A DNA stretch of 64,000 nt, taken from positions 15,377,575-15,441,574 of the forward strand of contig NC_054083.1 in the NCBI RefSeq assembly GCF_017562075.2. The letters are read 5' to 3'. The notes beneath the pieces were generated by a model, which ran no database searches, had not been told where the DNA came from, and saw nothing but the letters and a program-made list of their open reading frames with translations. Within the stretch, counting starts at the first letter, position 1. Every line of letters starts with the position of its first letter. Origin of the DNA: Anopheles merus (Eukaryota > Arthropoda > Insecta > Diptera > Culicidae). Made by a program: the position numbers and the translations under genes. Positions 13,293 to 26,490 of the stretch are shown here, piece after piece.

Positions 13293-16200
13293 GAACAATT
13301 TGTTCACACACTTCACGGTGTGCTCCATCCGTCGCAAGTGGAAGAGGCTTTTACAGTCCGTCGGTTCGCGGTTCGCGTTACGCGAAAAAGTGATACTCGA
13401 AGCGTGACATCTATCTACTACGACTTCCGCCTAGCAGCGCACGGACGATTAACACACCTTCGTCCTTGGCCGTAGATGTTGGTGGCTGTTACTAGCAGGC
13501 ACACACTAAATACACCCAACGACGACGCAGACATGTCAACCCAAAAGCCCCCCAACCCACGGTCTCTCACACCGTCGAGAATTGTGTTCTACTACGCTTA
13601 CCCACCGTCTGTGACGAGCGATCGAGGGGTGTTAGGTGTTCTTCCTTTTGCTCCGCTTTACGAAACAAACACGGTACAACACCAACGGTAACGGTGCGTG
13701 CGGTCGTGATGGGAGGCAATGTTATGGCAATGTTTTTCACAACCACTTGGGCGCGACGATATCTCTCCCGTCAGCTCATCAATGTCGATGAGGAAGAAAA
13801 TTAACGATTCAAATATGTCATCACCATGCACTGCCCTTCACACGAGGCGTTCCGCGGTTATGCATTATTCCATGTACACTACACGATGAACTGCTGGTGG
13901 AGGTCTTTAAGCCATTGATTGTGCATCGGGATAGTGTCAACTGGATAGGTAGCCTTTGTGGTTGCGTGTAATTATTTTTCCACTAGGATTATGTGAACTT
14001 CGTATCGTTTAAATTCACCATAACATCCACTTTTTATCACTTGTGCAAAACAATTGAATTGGATTTGGTCTAATACTCTCATCCTCCGAGGTCAATACAG
14101 ACTGTCCCCGAGATATGCTAAACAAGTGGACCGAGAAGAATTCGCGTATCTATAATTTCCACGTATATCGTATTTCACGGTTTTCAACCAAAATGTTGCT
14201 AACTTTCCTGTAAATTTGCTTGACATGGTTCTGACCACTGAATTGATTGTTGGATGTAACTCTGATCGAATATTAAAATTTATAGCCTTGTTGAACTAAA
14301 TTTAAAATTCGATCGATAGGAAAATTATTTTTCATTTAACAAGTGAAATGTCAAATCAGTACAATCTGCTCAAAAAACTATCACATTCAGAAAACCGTGT
14401 ATTTCTGAATCCGCGAATGGGAGGTACCGCGTATCTCGGGGGCTACCAGCAATTATAAAAATCTATAATGTGAGAAAAAAAAAACAATTTTCCGTCAATG
14501 CAATGAGGATTACTCATCTCGCGTTGCGTTTGAGAGGAAAAGACCCGTGTTCAGCTGAATCATCACACAGTTATCTGAAGCTTGAGAATACCAGCAACAT
14601 CTTGCCACGAGATGAACCTAACTCTGCTTGAATTAATTTGTTTTTTTTTTGTTTTATTCTTCAAAAGAGCGTAATTTTGTTTAACTACAACGACGTTGAC
14701 TATATAAACCAAGCGCTGTGAACGCCTATTTTTTTACGCGAAAGAATAAACGTTCGAAATATTTGAAGCAATAATTTAAATACCAATTTCATAATCTGTT
14801 CAACATAAACAATAAAGTCCCTTTTCATATATGTTTCACTATTATGCTACTGTCCCGCAATTTAATCCGTAGACCGTTCAGACGCTAAACGCTAAACCAT
14901 TTCTGACCGATGCTATTTGTGGCGTTGTTGGCCAATCGAACGGCTGCTGACCAGACCGCGTATGCAACCGCGCACGTACGTACCGCACTATTTCGAGAGC
15001 CCAAAATCCAAAACCAAAACAAACAACCGAAACCAACGACCGACCTCTAAGCACCAGGGACGGAGGAATGCTGCTGCTGCTGCTGCCGAGCGTGAGGGAA
15101 GCTGGCGGAGAAGATTGCGCGAGAAGGAGCTGGAAAAACACGAACGGCTAGCAAAGGTTTTGGTCAAACGCATAACATTCATCTCCGCTCAGCAGAGTGC
15201 CACGGCCATCATCACTACCACCACCATCACCAGCCAAAGGCAACGAACTCGGTGGAAATTGCTGCTCGTCCCCCACTCAGTTCGCCCTCATATGCAAACG
15301 CATACGCATACTCCGCTCGGTTTTCCAACACCACCGATCCCGGGCGCAACGCCACCGAACGCATGAAAAGTCACAGAAAATTTAATTATGCCCACCATGC
15401 AAATGCACGCGACCGCACGCATAAAAACGCACTGCACCGCTCCGATCAGATCAGGTTGACGTAAGCTTTTGGGAGTGTGTTTGTAACCCTTGGGCTTTGT
15501 TTGAATCCGACAACATAGTACACATACACAAGTACGGCACAAGTTTGCTTGTTTCAATTCTTTCTCCAGGTCGTCAAACGGTTGAACAAATAGGAAACCT
15601 TCACCTGCTTTACCCAATTGCGGTAGTGCGCACTGCACCGCTTTGCGCAGGAAACAGTCGCGGCAACAACAACCGTCAAGCGTTTGGAGCTCCAGATGAC
15701 AAAAAAGCAAAAGGTTTGCTTGAGCTTTCTCCATATGCTTTAGAAAAAATACAAACCAAACGTACACAGCGCCAGAGTGTGGTAATGCACGTCTCCCTTG
15801 CGCAAATGGCGAACACAGGCACGCATGGCACTTTTGCTGCGCACGTTGATAAGTTGTTTGAAGTGCTTAAGATGAGCTTGGACCAAACCCGCGCACTAAA
15901 CGTTACGCAACAACCTTCCGCCAGCGGAAGCCACACACGCAAGTAGGGGTGGTTGAAGGAAGATACAGGCATCGACTGCGGACACGGTTGCATTTTTTCT
16001 TTTCATTCAACTACAGCGTATTACATTAGCATACTCCAAATGCTTGGAGAGAAAAATGTGTTATCCAAATGAAATAGGTTTGTTTTTTTGTAAGTTGAAA
16101 TTTACAACACATCCACTCCCACAAATTCGAAACGAGGAAAGGTTCTGTCTGTCCGTGCGCATAAGGAAAGTGCATAGATCCGTACCCACAGTTCCAGCGC

Positions 16201-16387
16201 GCACTTTCTTTCGCGACGCTTCACCACGCTCCACGGCAGAAAACATTGCGGAACTGCTGCACTGTTGCTGCTGCTGCGGTTTAAGTGGCGTACTTGTTCC
16301 TCGACTCCAGCAGACCATGACGGGAGGACTGAGGGTTTGTATGGTTAGTGCAACCGTCAGGTTTTTTTTTGCTGTATTTTGTGTACG

Positions 16388-16415
<28 letters not shown>
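16388..16415. repeat. (CT)n microsatellite
   Basis: About 14 uninterrupted CT units followed by a T run. Confidence 0.95.
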
Positions 16416-16423
<8 letters not shown>

Positions 16424-17159
16424 CCTTTGATCTAGGCTCGCTCTATCCGTTCGATCTACACAGTTAGGCAAAGCAGTTTGGTTTCTTTTTCTTTCCCTCG
16501 AAAACCGGAAACGGAGTACTGCTGCGTACATGGGAATGGGTGCGCAAAATCGGTCGTGTGGGTTGGCCGCGGCACAGGGTGAAGGAGAACACTAACTTTC
16601 ACTTTCACGCCATGCCCCACCACCAGCACCCCCATTTCACCCGCAGCAATAGAGAGCGAGCGGGGAACACACGGGAACACGCGCAAGACGTGAATCAGGT
16701 TTGCGTAGTCAAGCTTTAAAGTGTCGATGTCACCGTAGAGTGGAGTGCGTTTTTGCGGCCAAGTGTGGACACAAAATTCAGCCCCAAACCGGACCAAACG
16801 AAAGGCTTCTTGTCTTCTCAGCCTTTGATGGTGACACGTTGGGGACAAAAATGCGGTGCGCCGGGGTAAAGAGTTTTGGAACGATTGCAGCTCGCTTAGT
16901 AGCGCCTGCGTAAAACCACTTTCACGCAAACACCACCTCCACCGACAGCAGTACAGCCGCGATGAGAGGCCGCGATGAGGGCAAATACGACTAACTTTTG
17001 TACGTTCCAAGATGGGATGCTTTTGGCTCGATTGAAGCGCATATATAAAAAAGGGGGCTCCCCCAAATCTCACGTCTTGAACGCCAACCGATGTTTGACT
17101 TTCGCTTGCATAACATGTGCGCCCTTGCACGCGTGCCGCTGGTTCACGAAGAAACGAGA

Positions 17160-17219
17160 GACAGACAGAGAGAAAGAGGGAAAGTGAGAAAGAGGGAGAG
17201 TGAGAAAGAGAGAGAGAGC
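17160..17219. repeat. GA-rich microsatellite
   Basis: Purine tract made of GAGA, GAAAGAGGGA and GAGAGAGAG units. Confidence 0.9.
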
Positions 17220-20200
17220 TAGCGAATTGCCGAGGGATACGATTTATTATGACATTCGATACTTTTCAACAAAACAAAAGCCACACACGTGCTTGTTTGC
17301 TGTATTGCGAGCATGTTTGTTTGCGGAATACGAAATCAAAGCTGATTTCAAGGTTCGAGGAAAAAAGAGAAGAAAAAAAACCCTATAATCAAATAAACTT
17401 CCACGTGCAAATGCTCTCGATCAATTCCAGCTCCAACGGTCCAATTGGTGTTGCGTAAGATGTGAAATTAAATTTCTGTGCTGATCGGAATCAGATCAAT
17501 TTTTTGCACTTCACACACTACACTTCACCGGACCGGCCGATCAACGAGCGAAACACAAGCACTGTCAACCGCAACTGGTTTCCTGCCGCCAGGAGGCTGA
17601 GTTTAAACACCAGATATAAATAACAAAATAAAAGGGACGGCAAGAAACGTACGCTATCGCAGCCACATTCGTCACCGTGGTTGTCAGCTGATAAGTTCAA
17701 CAATATTACATCACCATTGTCGTCCGAACGGTGCCGCACTGTTGTTGTCGTTGCGATCGCTGGACACTGTCTTGTGCGGTATGGCTCTGTTTGGCAGAGG
17801 GGAAGGCCCAGGCCCAAATGCATACGAAAAACGTCGGTCCTTGCATGAAGAGTATGATTACACTCATACGTATGATAAAGTCAGGTATGATAAATGAGCA
17901 GTAAAATTCGTCAAGGACAAACCCTTATGCTTCTGTGCGGTTGAGATGGCGTGAAGTTGTCACTTTTCCGAAATTCGGATACTAAAGAGCATAGTCACTA
18001 AGTCACCGATCGGGAGATGAGAGCAAAAACAACGCACATGGATCGAGGAGCCATGGAGTCGTACAGGCCACTGGTGCACACAGTGACAGTGCCTGCCGGA
18101 GAGGAGGTTGATAATGAAGGCGACGTCACCTTGAGGCGCGTTTGACACTGGCCAAGCTGGATCCGACTTAAGCGCGACCCTGTCGTAACCGGGGCCCTTC
18201 GCTCGGTTCAATCACACTGCGTTTGAGACGGTGCTGATTTCGATAAGAATGGAACAGTTTTCAAACCTTAGCCCTTTTGGCCTTTACCTTAGCCCTATCC
18301 AAACACTAATCGACTAGTTTTTATGCAAAAGAAAAAAAGTGCACTTCTAGATGTAGTCTTGACATTTTTACGTAAACAGTTTGCATAAACAAGTAATGAT
18401 GCTACTGGAAACAACGATGCCGATAATGATAGCTTTGCAGTTGGTGCGATTTAAATACGTTATGATACTTATACATATAACCGCTGCTCGAAACATACGC
18501 CCATAAAGGTAGGAACTATACATCAGATATCAATTTTGTCACAAAAAAGACTGTTATGATAATGAGCACTATAGATCAGAGCTGTGTTGTTGTGAGGAAA
18601 AATCGGGCCGAGAATGTTATAAATCAGAGCATTATTTAATAACTTAAAGAACCAGCTTTTGTTACGTTTGCTCACTCAAACTCTTATCCCCTGTACATAA
18701 CATACATGTTTAGCTTTAGCTGGTTCGCTATGTTGTGTGCTGACGGCACAAACGAAAAATGACGATAGGTTCGGCATTCTTTCACAACTGCCAACTACAA
18801 TCATGTGCATCATGTTGCTATTACCTGTTATTTTTTTATCTCTTGCTTTTCACATCAGGCCCCTTCACACATCACACATACACACAAATGCAACTATTCA
18901 CCACATCAATACCAGCATAAGATGCCTTCGGACGGGGAGAGATCGATTCTGCTATCTTCCGGTCAAGTTCACAAGATGCTTCTACACTCACACACGCGCA
19001 CTGCAATTACCCTCGATGCTCGATTTCAAACGCAGGGCACGACACACGCCGCAGCACGAGGAAAGGAAAATCGCACGCGAGAGCCTCGCGCGCCGTAGAA
19101 ACTCGCGATGTTTACACTTCTTATCAATTCTGCCCCGCCAGGCACTGCCACACCGCGCCACCGTACATCGCACACCCGCGTCAAGCACAGCAAACAGCAC
19201 TTGATGTGCGATTGTATTTATTTCTTTTGCCAGCTATCTATTTTTTTACTTTTTTCGACACTTCTAGCACCACGGAACATCACACCAGTCGTGGCATGTT
19301 TGCACACTCACTCTAATCAGCACAACCACCGTGCCACGGTGCCCGCCTGGATTGCAATATGATATGGTAGAGACAATTATTTGGTTTCACAGCTGCACAA
19401 GACACAGTGCGCACACACACACACTCAGCACAGCGCTTGACACGGATGCTGCAAAGTTCACGATGGTTGGATTTGCTCTCCTTCATTCCAGCGACACTTT
19501 TCGCTGCCAGCCCAACTTCGTGCACGGCACACTAACCTCTCCCCCTAGGACACGACCACTGACAAAGCCAGTACTTGAACGGCCCTTCACTTTTGAATTC
19601 GAGCAAGTGCCCACAAAATCAAAACAACACAAATATTCACTGCGAGCGACTAGCGGGTCACAGAATGCTGCCACACTGACACGATTAGCATTGTGCCTCG
19701 ACGGAAGCAACAGAAGCGACAGCAGCGACACAAAAAAAAACAAAACAAAAACCACCCCTGTTCCACTATCGAAATGTTTTACTTTGGCGTTCGACAAACT
19801 GACCCTCATTTGTTGAGCAGAACAACGGTTTGATTAATTTCACAACCATCACAACTATGCGTTACCAAATCGTCCGCAAATGATTTGACGCTTTTTTGCG
19901 ATATTATGTGTACCTGCTTTAGGATTCAGTAAACTTTCTACTACTAAGAAAAGTCAATCGAAGTCGCCCGCCCGGTTTTCAATGCGACATGAAACACGTA
20001 CGCAAAACACTAGCGCGAACTTGAGTGTACGGACGAATCGATGCGACTGAAATGGGGTGGCGTACGCAACAACCCCGTCGATGTTGTTCGGAAAGCGCAC
20101 AGGGGTTGCACATTGGGCTGATATGTTGTTATTTCAATAGTGGACATTTTTTATTTATTTGTTATGCACAAATATTGAGAATTTTTTTTAAATCGATTTT

Positions 20201-22926
20201 TTATAAACAAACAAATATTTCACAGACTGTAGCTTTAAAAGTAGCTTTGATAAATAAATATGAATACATAAACATTCGATAACTCATTGATTCATTCTAA
20301 AGCAGCATAAAAATGAAATAAAAAATGGTAGAAGTAGTATAAAGCAATGACGAAAAATGACCACATCCAAAGCTGGAAACAAAATGTGTGGCGTATAATT
20401 CGTTGTTTTCTGTTCTTAAAGTTGAACCAAAATTGTGTGTTTATTTTTTTAATGTCTATTCATTACAAATGATCTTAACGGGTCAGATAAAACCCAAACA
20501 AACATTTGCAAATTTGAGCTTTTTGAACAATTTTAGCAAAACAAATTTTTGTCATTGATATAGCATTTCTGTGCACTATTCGCCTCGGAGATACACAACT
20601 GCGAATGCCAAGACACATCTGCGCGCGCACACGCAACCACAAATCCCGCACACGATACAAACATCTTGGCAACGAAAAAAGTTTCTCTTTCTGCAAAACG
20701 ACTCTTTCTTGTGACCTTCTGCTCTAATGTTGATGGTAAAATCTACACCAAAAACAATTGTGCAGTATTACAACATTATGGAATAATTACAACGGTGTCT
20801 GAAATATATTAATTCCTTTGTTTTCTATCACTACACTACATTGGGGTAAAACAGCGACAGGTTATTTGACAAAAACCGGTCTCGTGAACGCAAAATCTAT
20901 CGTTTTGCCTTTTATTTACATGGGAATCGGAAAGTGGAAGGTACGACCAAGCTGAATAGTTGGTTTGTTTTCCTTTTTTGATTGCCTTCCTCACTTCGTC
21001 TCGCTTATTTCACCCAAACTTATTCCTAATCTGAATTGCCAGGCAAACGCTCTCTCGCTCTTTCTCTCTCTATCTCACGCTATGTGTCACACTGAAATAT
21101 CTTTCAATTCTTTTTGATTCGCTGTTTGTCACACGGGTTTTCATCTCTCCCACAACTTCAATGTATATAACACGCCTCGCAAATAATGACTCGTTTTTGC
21201 GTGCTTATGGAATGTAAAGGGTGGCTAATGTGAACCATCGAATTGCAAAGAATCATCTTTCACAACAATTTTGCTCACTGACACTTTGCACACATCAACG
21301 CTATGCGAATCTCTGTACACCAAGCTTCAGCCACTGTACATTTCGATGCATTACCATCGCCCTTTGCTTTGAAAACAAAAATATCTGACACGCTTCCTAG
21401 TTGAGGTGTTCCGGCAAAAAGGCAAACCTCACAACAACCCTTTACGGTTGCTAAGAGCTGAATTAAGTGCGATTCTTAAAAAAAATGTAAAAAAACAACA
21501 ACACCACTGTAAACATTGCAGGTTCTCTTTTCCACCCAACACCGTCCTCACTCACACACTTACGCAAATTTAACAACTCAACAACACAACACAGCTGCCG
21601 TGCACGCCGCACGGAAGGGAAAAGTTTTTTTTTATTATTAAAAATAGACTCGCGAGAAAAATTTGCGTTCTGCTCTCCGCTACGGACTTTACTCGACTGA
21701 GAAGCTGAGTCAGAGTATCCGTTATGACCATCGTTCCCGTGTTTGCAAACTATGGGCTTATACGTAATCTGCTAGAATAAGTACTGTAGAACCGTTTTAT
21801 TTTACATATAAAATCATTACGCTCATTAAAGTGAACAATTAATTTAAAACAAAATAAAATGACTTCACAGGCTTGTGCTCTGATGCTTTACTAGGAACTC
21901 GCAAATGTATTATTTAAAAATACATACAAACCAACAAAGTATAACCGATACATTTAATAAATAAAAAACTATTTAAACATTTTGAACATTAAATTAAATC
22001 GAAAATAAACAAAAATCAGTACGGATAAACGGAAAACGTCATCTTAATTTGACAACTAGCGGCGCGACAGCTTGACTACCCTTCTGACAAAGTTGCAATA
22101 CTTCATGTTGCATTTAACTTCGGCAGATTAACATTTTTTGAAGGTAAAGTAAATTAAAAAAAAAATATTTCAAATGTATTATCTTAGAATAAATATCTAT
22201 GGGTTTTAAGCAAAACTAAAATTATTATAACGATTTGTTTCTTTTATTTTGCTTAAATGGAAATACTTGGAGTGTTTTGGATGGATTTTGTTTTGCAGTA
22301 CCATTATATTGAATATACAAAAAAAAAGGAAATAAATTGTTTATTAAATTTATTTTAAACTCAGTTACGCTTTGTAATAATAAAGATAAAATAAATAAAT
22401 TGCAGTCGAAATTGCATTAGAGATATAGATTCAAAGAAATATTTAAATTCTTATTTCTATATAGTCCCAACAATGTACATAATTCGTAAAGTTTCTCCAA
22501 ATTAATACAGTTATACAATTTATTCACTCTACCATATCACAACTTGAAGGAACAATGTTGCACCATAAAGAAGCATCTGTGATGATCAGGGTTATGTTGC
22601 TTAGCACAAGCTTGCAAAGTAAAAGCTTTCGACTAGTTGCGCTACACTGGATAGCAACTGCTCGAATGCTCGAGCTGATGCGAGCTTTTATGCTAAAAGC
22701 TTTTATCATAGCAAAAATCCTTTCAATTTGAATTTCATAAGCAAAAAAATAATAGCAGATGACTTTTTCTAAACTGTACATTTAAAAAAAATATATCACA
22801 ACTACATCGGGCTGTCTAATAACGATTAACCCACTAAACAGTTTGTCCCCTTAACGAATAAATCTAAATATAGATTAATTGACAAACATGTCAAAAGAGA
22901 GCAACGATCACTACGTTCTTGATACA

Positions 22927-22932
22927 TTTATT
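22927..22932 (-). terminator. candidate poly(A) signal for the minus-strand exon pair
   Basis: AATAAA on the minus strand, about 180 nt downstream of the stop codon of the candidate terminal exon at 23111-23202. Such hexamers are common in AT-rich DNA, so it only supports the exon model weakly. Confidence 0.3.
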
Positions 22933-23110
22933 GTTTGACATATTTTTTTTTGTTTTTTTTTTTTCATTTTATAAATACATATTAAGTGTGTATGTACTAG
23001 CATTGTTAACTATCGAACCAACTATTTTACTTCTCATACGATGTATACATTGTATAATATTGTACCACTTAACGAGCGTTTCGTATAACTCATGAGTGGC
23101 AGGAGTGGAT

Positions 23111-23359
23111 TCAACTCCTTATGCTAAGGTTCACTGCGTTACTATTAAAATAATAATTTGTATACATACCACACACTGGATCGGAGGCATTGCTACTGGG
23201 TACTGCAAGAAAAAAGACACAAAATATGTCAATACACAAAACAAATTATGCTCAAAGCAAATAGTTACAGTTTGACAATGTGTAATACCACAATAAGCAA
23301 CAAAAACTCACTACATTCTTCACATTGCATCAAATAGAGTCGTGATACACGATGGGGAA
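23111..23359 (-). CDS. candidate last two exons of an unidentified minus-strand gene
   Basis: Reading the minus strand, a strong acceptor (CCGTCTTTTTTTAG) opens a 48-nt exon at 23359-23312 that ends in GTGAGT. A 109-nt intron follows, closing with TGTCTTTTTTCTTGCAG at 23203, and a second exon runs 23202-23111 to a TGA. With the first exon read in its only open frame (PHRVSRLYLMQCEEC), the one leftover base joins exactly to the frame of the second (IPSSNASDPVCGMYTNYY), which is open to the stop. Splice signals and phase agree, but the exons are short, no protein family is recognised and the 5' part is not found. A 29-nt exon at about 24933-24961 (minus, ending before GTGAGT) has a compatible phase. 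Confidence 0.25.
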
Positions 23360-26300
23360 CTAAAAAAAGACGGAAGCCTTCTAACCGACCGCCAAACGCC
23401 TACACACTGTTGCTCCCAGCGGAAACGGCCTTCGATTCTTATCCCATAGAAAGTGGCGATACATAAGATAGGAAAAGTTCTTTTCAGTATCGGATTCGTG
23501 TTCATTAATCCCCTAGCGGATTTCGACTGGTACTCTTCATTACAAGACGCAACAACGATGATGGCATTCGAGCTTCAGTACTCTAGCAAATACATTTCTA
23601 GTAGCTACATAGTTTTGTCTCTTTTTTGTACTTCTGCCCGCTGCAACCGTAGCATAGATAATTGTTTCCAAGGATTTTCCTCTTCGCCCCTTGTGTATAT
23701 AGCTCAAGGTTTAAACTTTTGCTTCAGCACTTTTTCCGATACGAAGGGTAAGTGGATGCGTACGCCCTTGTCGTTAGGGCATAGTTTGAAGCGTTTTCAA
23801 TATCAGTCATTATTATAATATTTTTTAGATTAAGAAAAATAAATCATATGAGCATTTTAGAAACTGTAAAACATTCGCTAAATATTGAAAGAGCATAAAA
23901 ACCAAAAAAACGTTTCATTTCTCCATGTCTGCTATTTTACATTTTGTACAATAAAAACCATTTCTATAAAAAAAAAACTAAAATAATAATGTATTAACGC
24001 CAAAAGAAAGGCAATAAAACCAGTTTTACTTTCAGTATGACGTAAGCATATAACACGTGTTGTTAGTGCACTATAAGAAGAAAAAAAAAACATCGACATA
24101 AGTAACCATAACCAGTTATTAAGCATTCAAGGTCGGCAGTGTTTGTTTGGTGCATATATCCTTTCATCTTAAACGAGAGTATTTCATTGCCAAAACGTCC
24201 GACTTGCAAAGTTGATGTTCGATCGGCTTTCAATGGCATAAAAAAATTAAATTTTACTTATAATTATTGAGTTTGAATTCTAATGTCTTATTAGTTTATT
24301 GCAAATGTATTTTTGAAAATCCTTGTTTATATTTGTTCTGTTGAAATTATTACGATTTATTTCGAAAGAAGATTTACAACAACCAATACTTGAATGCTTC
24401 AATTCAATGTATTCATACTCTAATTGATGCATAAAAAATGAGATATAACCCCATAAAAAGTTTGTTATTTGTAAACTCGACCGTATCGATCCATTCGATT
24501 CCTGGTAGCCTCCACCCACCACCAAATAACCTTGAACCTGCGACAATTTCTTTCAATTATGCTACCGAGCTGCCTTCTTATCCAATCGACTGCTGCACAT
24601 CGAATAACTGTCATTTTCCTTGATTAAACTGGCACCCGCGCGCTTTCCCCTATCCCTTTGCAGGAAAACAACGGCCTGCACCAGCGGTCGTAACAGTTCG
24701 CTGCAATGGAAGGAGCGTCGAATGAATGACGTTGATGCAGGTTGCATGTTCACAGTCATAAGCGAGTGCGGCATGGCGTAGGTTCGACGACCGAGTCTCG
24801 GTCTCACATTCAAAGCAGGAACTGCAACCGGTTCATACGTTACTCGCGATGGTAAGATACCCGGGCGGTGCTGCAATGTTCACTGTTTTTCTGCTCAAAC
24901 TCCCGCTTCTTCAGCTGATGAAGATCTGTCACTCACGGATGGATGGGTCCCACAAACCGACCGCACTGTAATGAACGTGCCGCATCAGGCGAAGCACTGC
25001 AAGGTGTGGTTTTACATTTCACAGATTAAAACACATCCGTTCTCGACAAAATGTTACGGCGTCTCCGTCGTATTGAAATGTGAAAAAAAAACAAAAGACA
25101 ACTACACCGGTAAGACTAAAAGTGATTTGTCCTAGTCCTGAATGAGACCATCATTCATCTTCCCTCACAAAACATATCACGTACTGACTGTGACACCGTT
25201 TTTTGTTTTCCCTTCTTGTTGCATTCCTTTTCACCTGCGGAAAACCGGGGGTATAACACAAGAACAACATCAACACAACACGTAAAACAAAGTTGGTGTG
25301 TGTTTGCATCCTTCTTCCTCCGTGGTGAAAATGCGGTAGGAACGCTGTGTACGTGAACGCTTTGCAATGCACTGTCGGAAAATTGTCATCACAGTACGTG
25401 CTCTTGACGATTGTCCTCGCAACCGCACCAAAGCAAAGCGCAATGGAATGGGAGTGCACTATTTTGTTTCGCTTCTGCAACGACTGCACCGAGCAGAAAA
25501 GGAAGAGTTTTGCATCCGTTTCTGGTTTGTCTGCAATTAAAAGCGAGCGAATGTGGAACAGTGGTTTGGAGGTGTGATTTACATCGAATTCAATCGCAAC
25601 AATTTTAAAACACGCTGCTGTGGTACGGACAAGAGTTTTGCACGTGTCCTGATAGGTGGTGTCGTTGCAACCGATAGCAATTAGATTTGCTTTTCCGAAT
25701 ACAAACAGTAACGCAGTAGCGGAAACCGTTTCCTTAATGACTTTGTATCTAGTTTCATATGGAAGTGGTTTGAGTTTTTGCTCAGAGAATGTCCATTTGA
25801 TGGCCTAAACTATTATTTAAAAAAATATATATTTCATGCTATGCTTAATTGCATTTCTCTAGCCTTCGTTATTCCAACAACTAGTACACTGGCATACATT
25901 TGGTTTATTGTTTGGTCTCTGCATTGAGTAATCCGAATTTAATATAATAGATTCAAGATTTTAAATCAATACAACTGTAATGTAGGATAAGAACCACAGA
26001 TTAAATTTACGTAACTCAGGGTAAAAAGAACATATGAAATTTAAAAAGTAGATTGAATAAGAAAAAAAACACATGGGTGAAATATTCTGCTAAAAAACCA
26101 ATACCAATGGAACCGGCATCCGTCATTGGCGTCACACGCACATCTGTACAATAATATCTGGCCATACCCACGACGAAAGCACATAAGGTTCGAAAAACTC
26201 ACACTTTGAACACTTCATCCCCATCGCTTTAGCAATGAAAATCGTGTTTAGGATCGAGCAGACGGCTGGTTCACATTGAACCAGACCCGCCGTTCGATGA

Positions 26301-26374
26301 TATGTCATTCACCACGAGATGCTACCGAACGCTTGCCGGCACGGTTAAAGCACCCGATCGCCGAAAATTTGCGT
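23360..26374. other. spacer upstream of the first NRF gene
   Basis: No gene established. A 121-codon plus-strand frame at 23453-23818 and a protein-like 30-codon minus frame inside it (about 23700-23795) contradict each other. A strong acceptor (CCCCTATCCCTTTGCAG at 24647-24663) opens a 39-codon plus frame ending in TAG, but no partner exon is visible. Confidence 0.4.
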
Positions 26375-26409
26375 TCAGTTTAGATTTTGTCGCGATCGCG
26401 GCCGGAACG
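26375..26409 (+). promoter_or_regulatory. candidate Inr/DPE core promoter of the first NRF gene
   Basis: TCAGTT at 26375-26380 matches the arthropod initiator TCAGTY. Exactly 28 nt after its A (26377) lies GGAACG (26404-26409), matching four of the five core positions of the downstream promoter element RGWYV. This would give a 5' UTR of about 114 nt before the ATG at 26491. Motif-based inference only. Confidence 0.4.
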
Positions 26410-26490
26410 CACGCACCCAGTATCTAACGGGTTGGAACCGACCGAACTGGACCGAACCGAACAGCACCGTGCTGCAGAGGAAGTGGCAGG

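Larger units (their letters stand above)
11760..22926. other. 11-kb gene-free region with GC-rich, microsatellite-rich core
   Basis: No gene can be established. The segment from about 12.9 to 21.7 kb is markedly GC-richer and richer in CA/GT, GA/CT, CAA and CTG runs than its flanks, with many short open frames on both strands that contradict each other. That texture resembles a promoter or enhancer region or a long 5' intron of a developmental or neural gene, but this is inference. A plus-strand GAAG|GTAAAGT at 22141-22150 could be a UTR splice donor. Confidence 0.4.

Noticed and set aside
14917..15767. 149- to 159-codon ORFs on both strands near 15 kb
   Set aside because: They overlap each other, contain CTG and CA repeat translations and have no domain, splice or codon-bias support.
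16061..17130. Minus-strand ORFs of 156 and 224 codons near 16.5 kb
   Set aside because: One runs through the CT tract as an Arg/Glu repeat; the other lacks any recognisable domain and a plus-strand frame competes. GC-rich DNA yields such frames by chance.
17960..18211. 83-codon minus-strand ORF and a 42-codon plus frame with gag-like texture
   Set aside because: No frame extends further and no recognisable motif is present.
23453..23818. 121-codon plus-strand ORF
   Set aside because: No homology recognised, and a protein-like antisense frame lies inside it without splice sites. Neither strand can be favoured.
24664..24781. Possible plus-strand terminal exon after a strong acceptor
   Set aside because: Only an acceptor and a 39-codon frame; no upstream donor or partner exon found.
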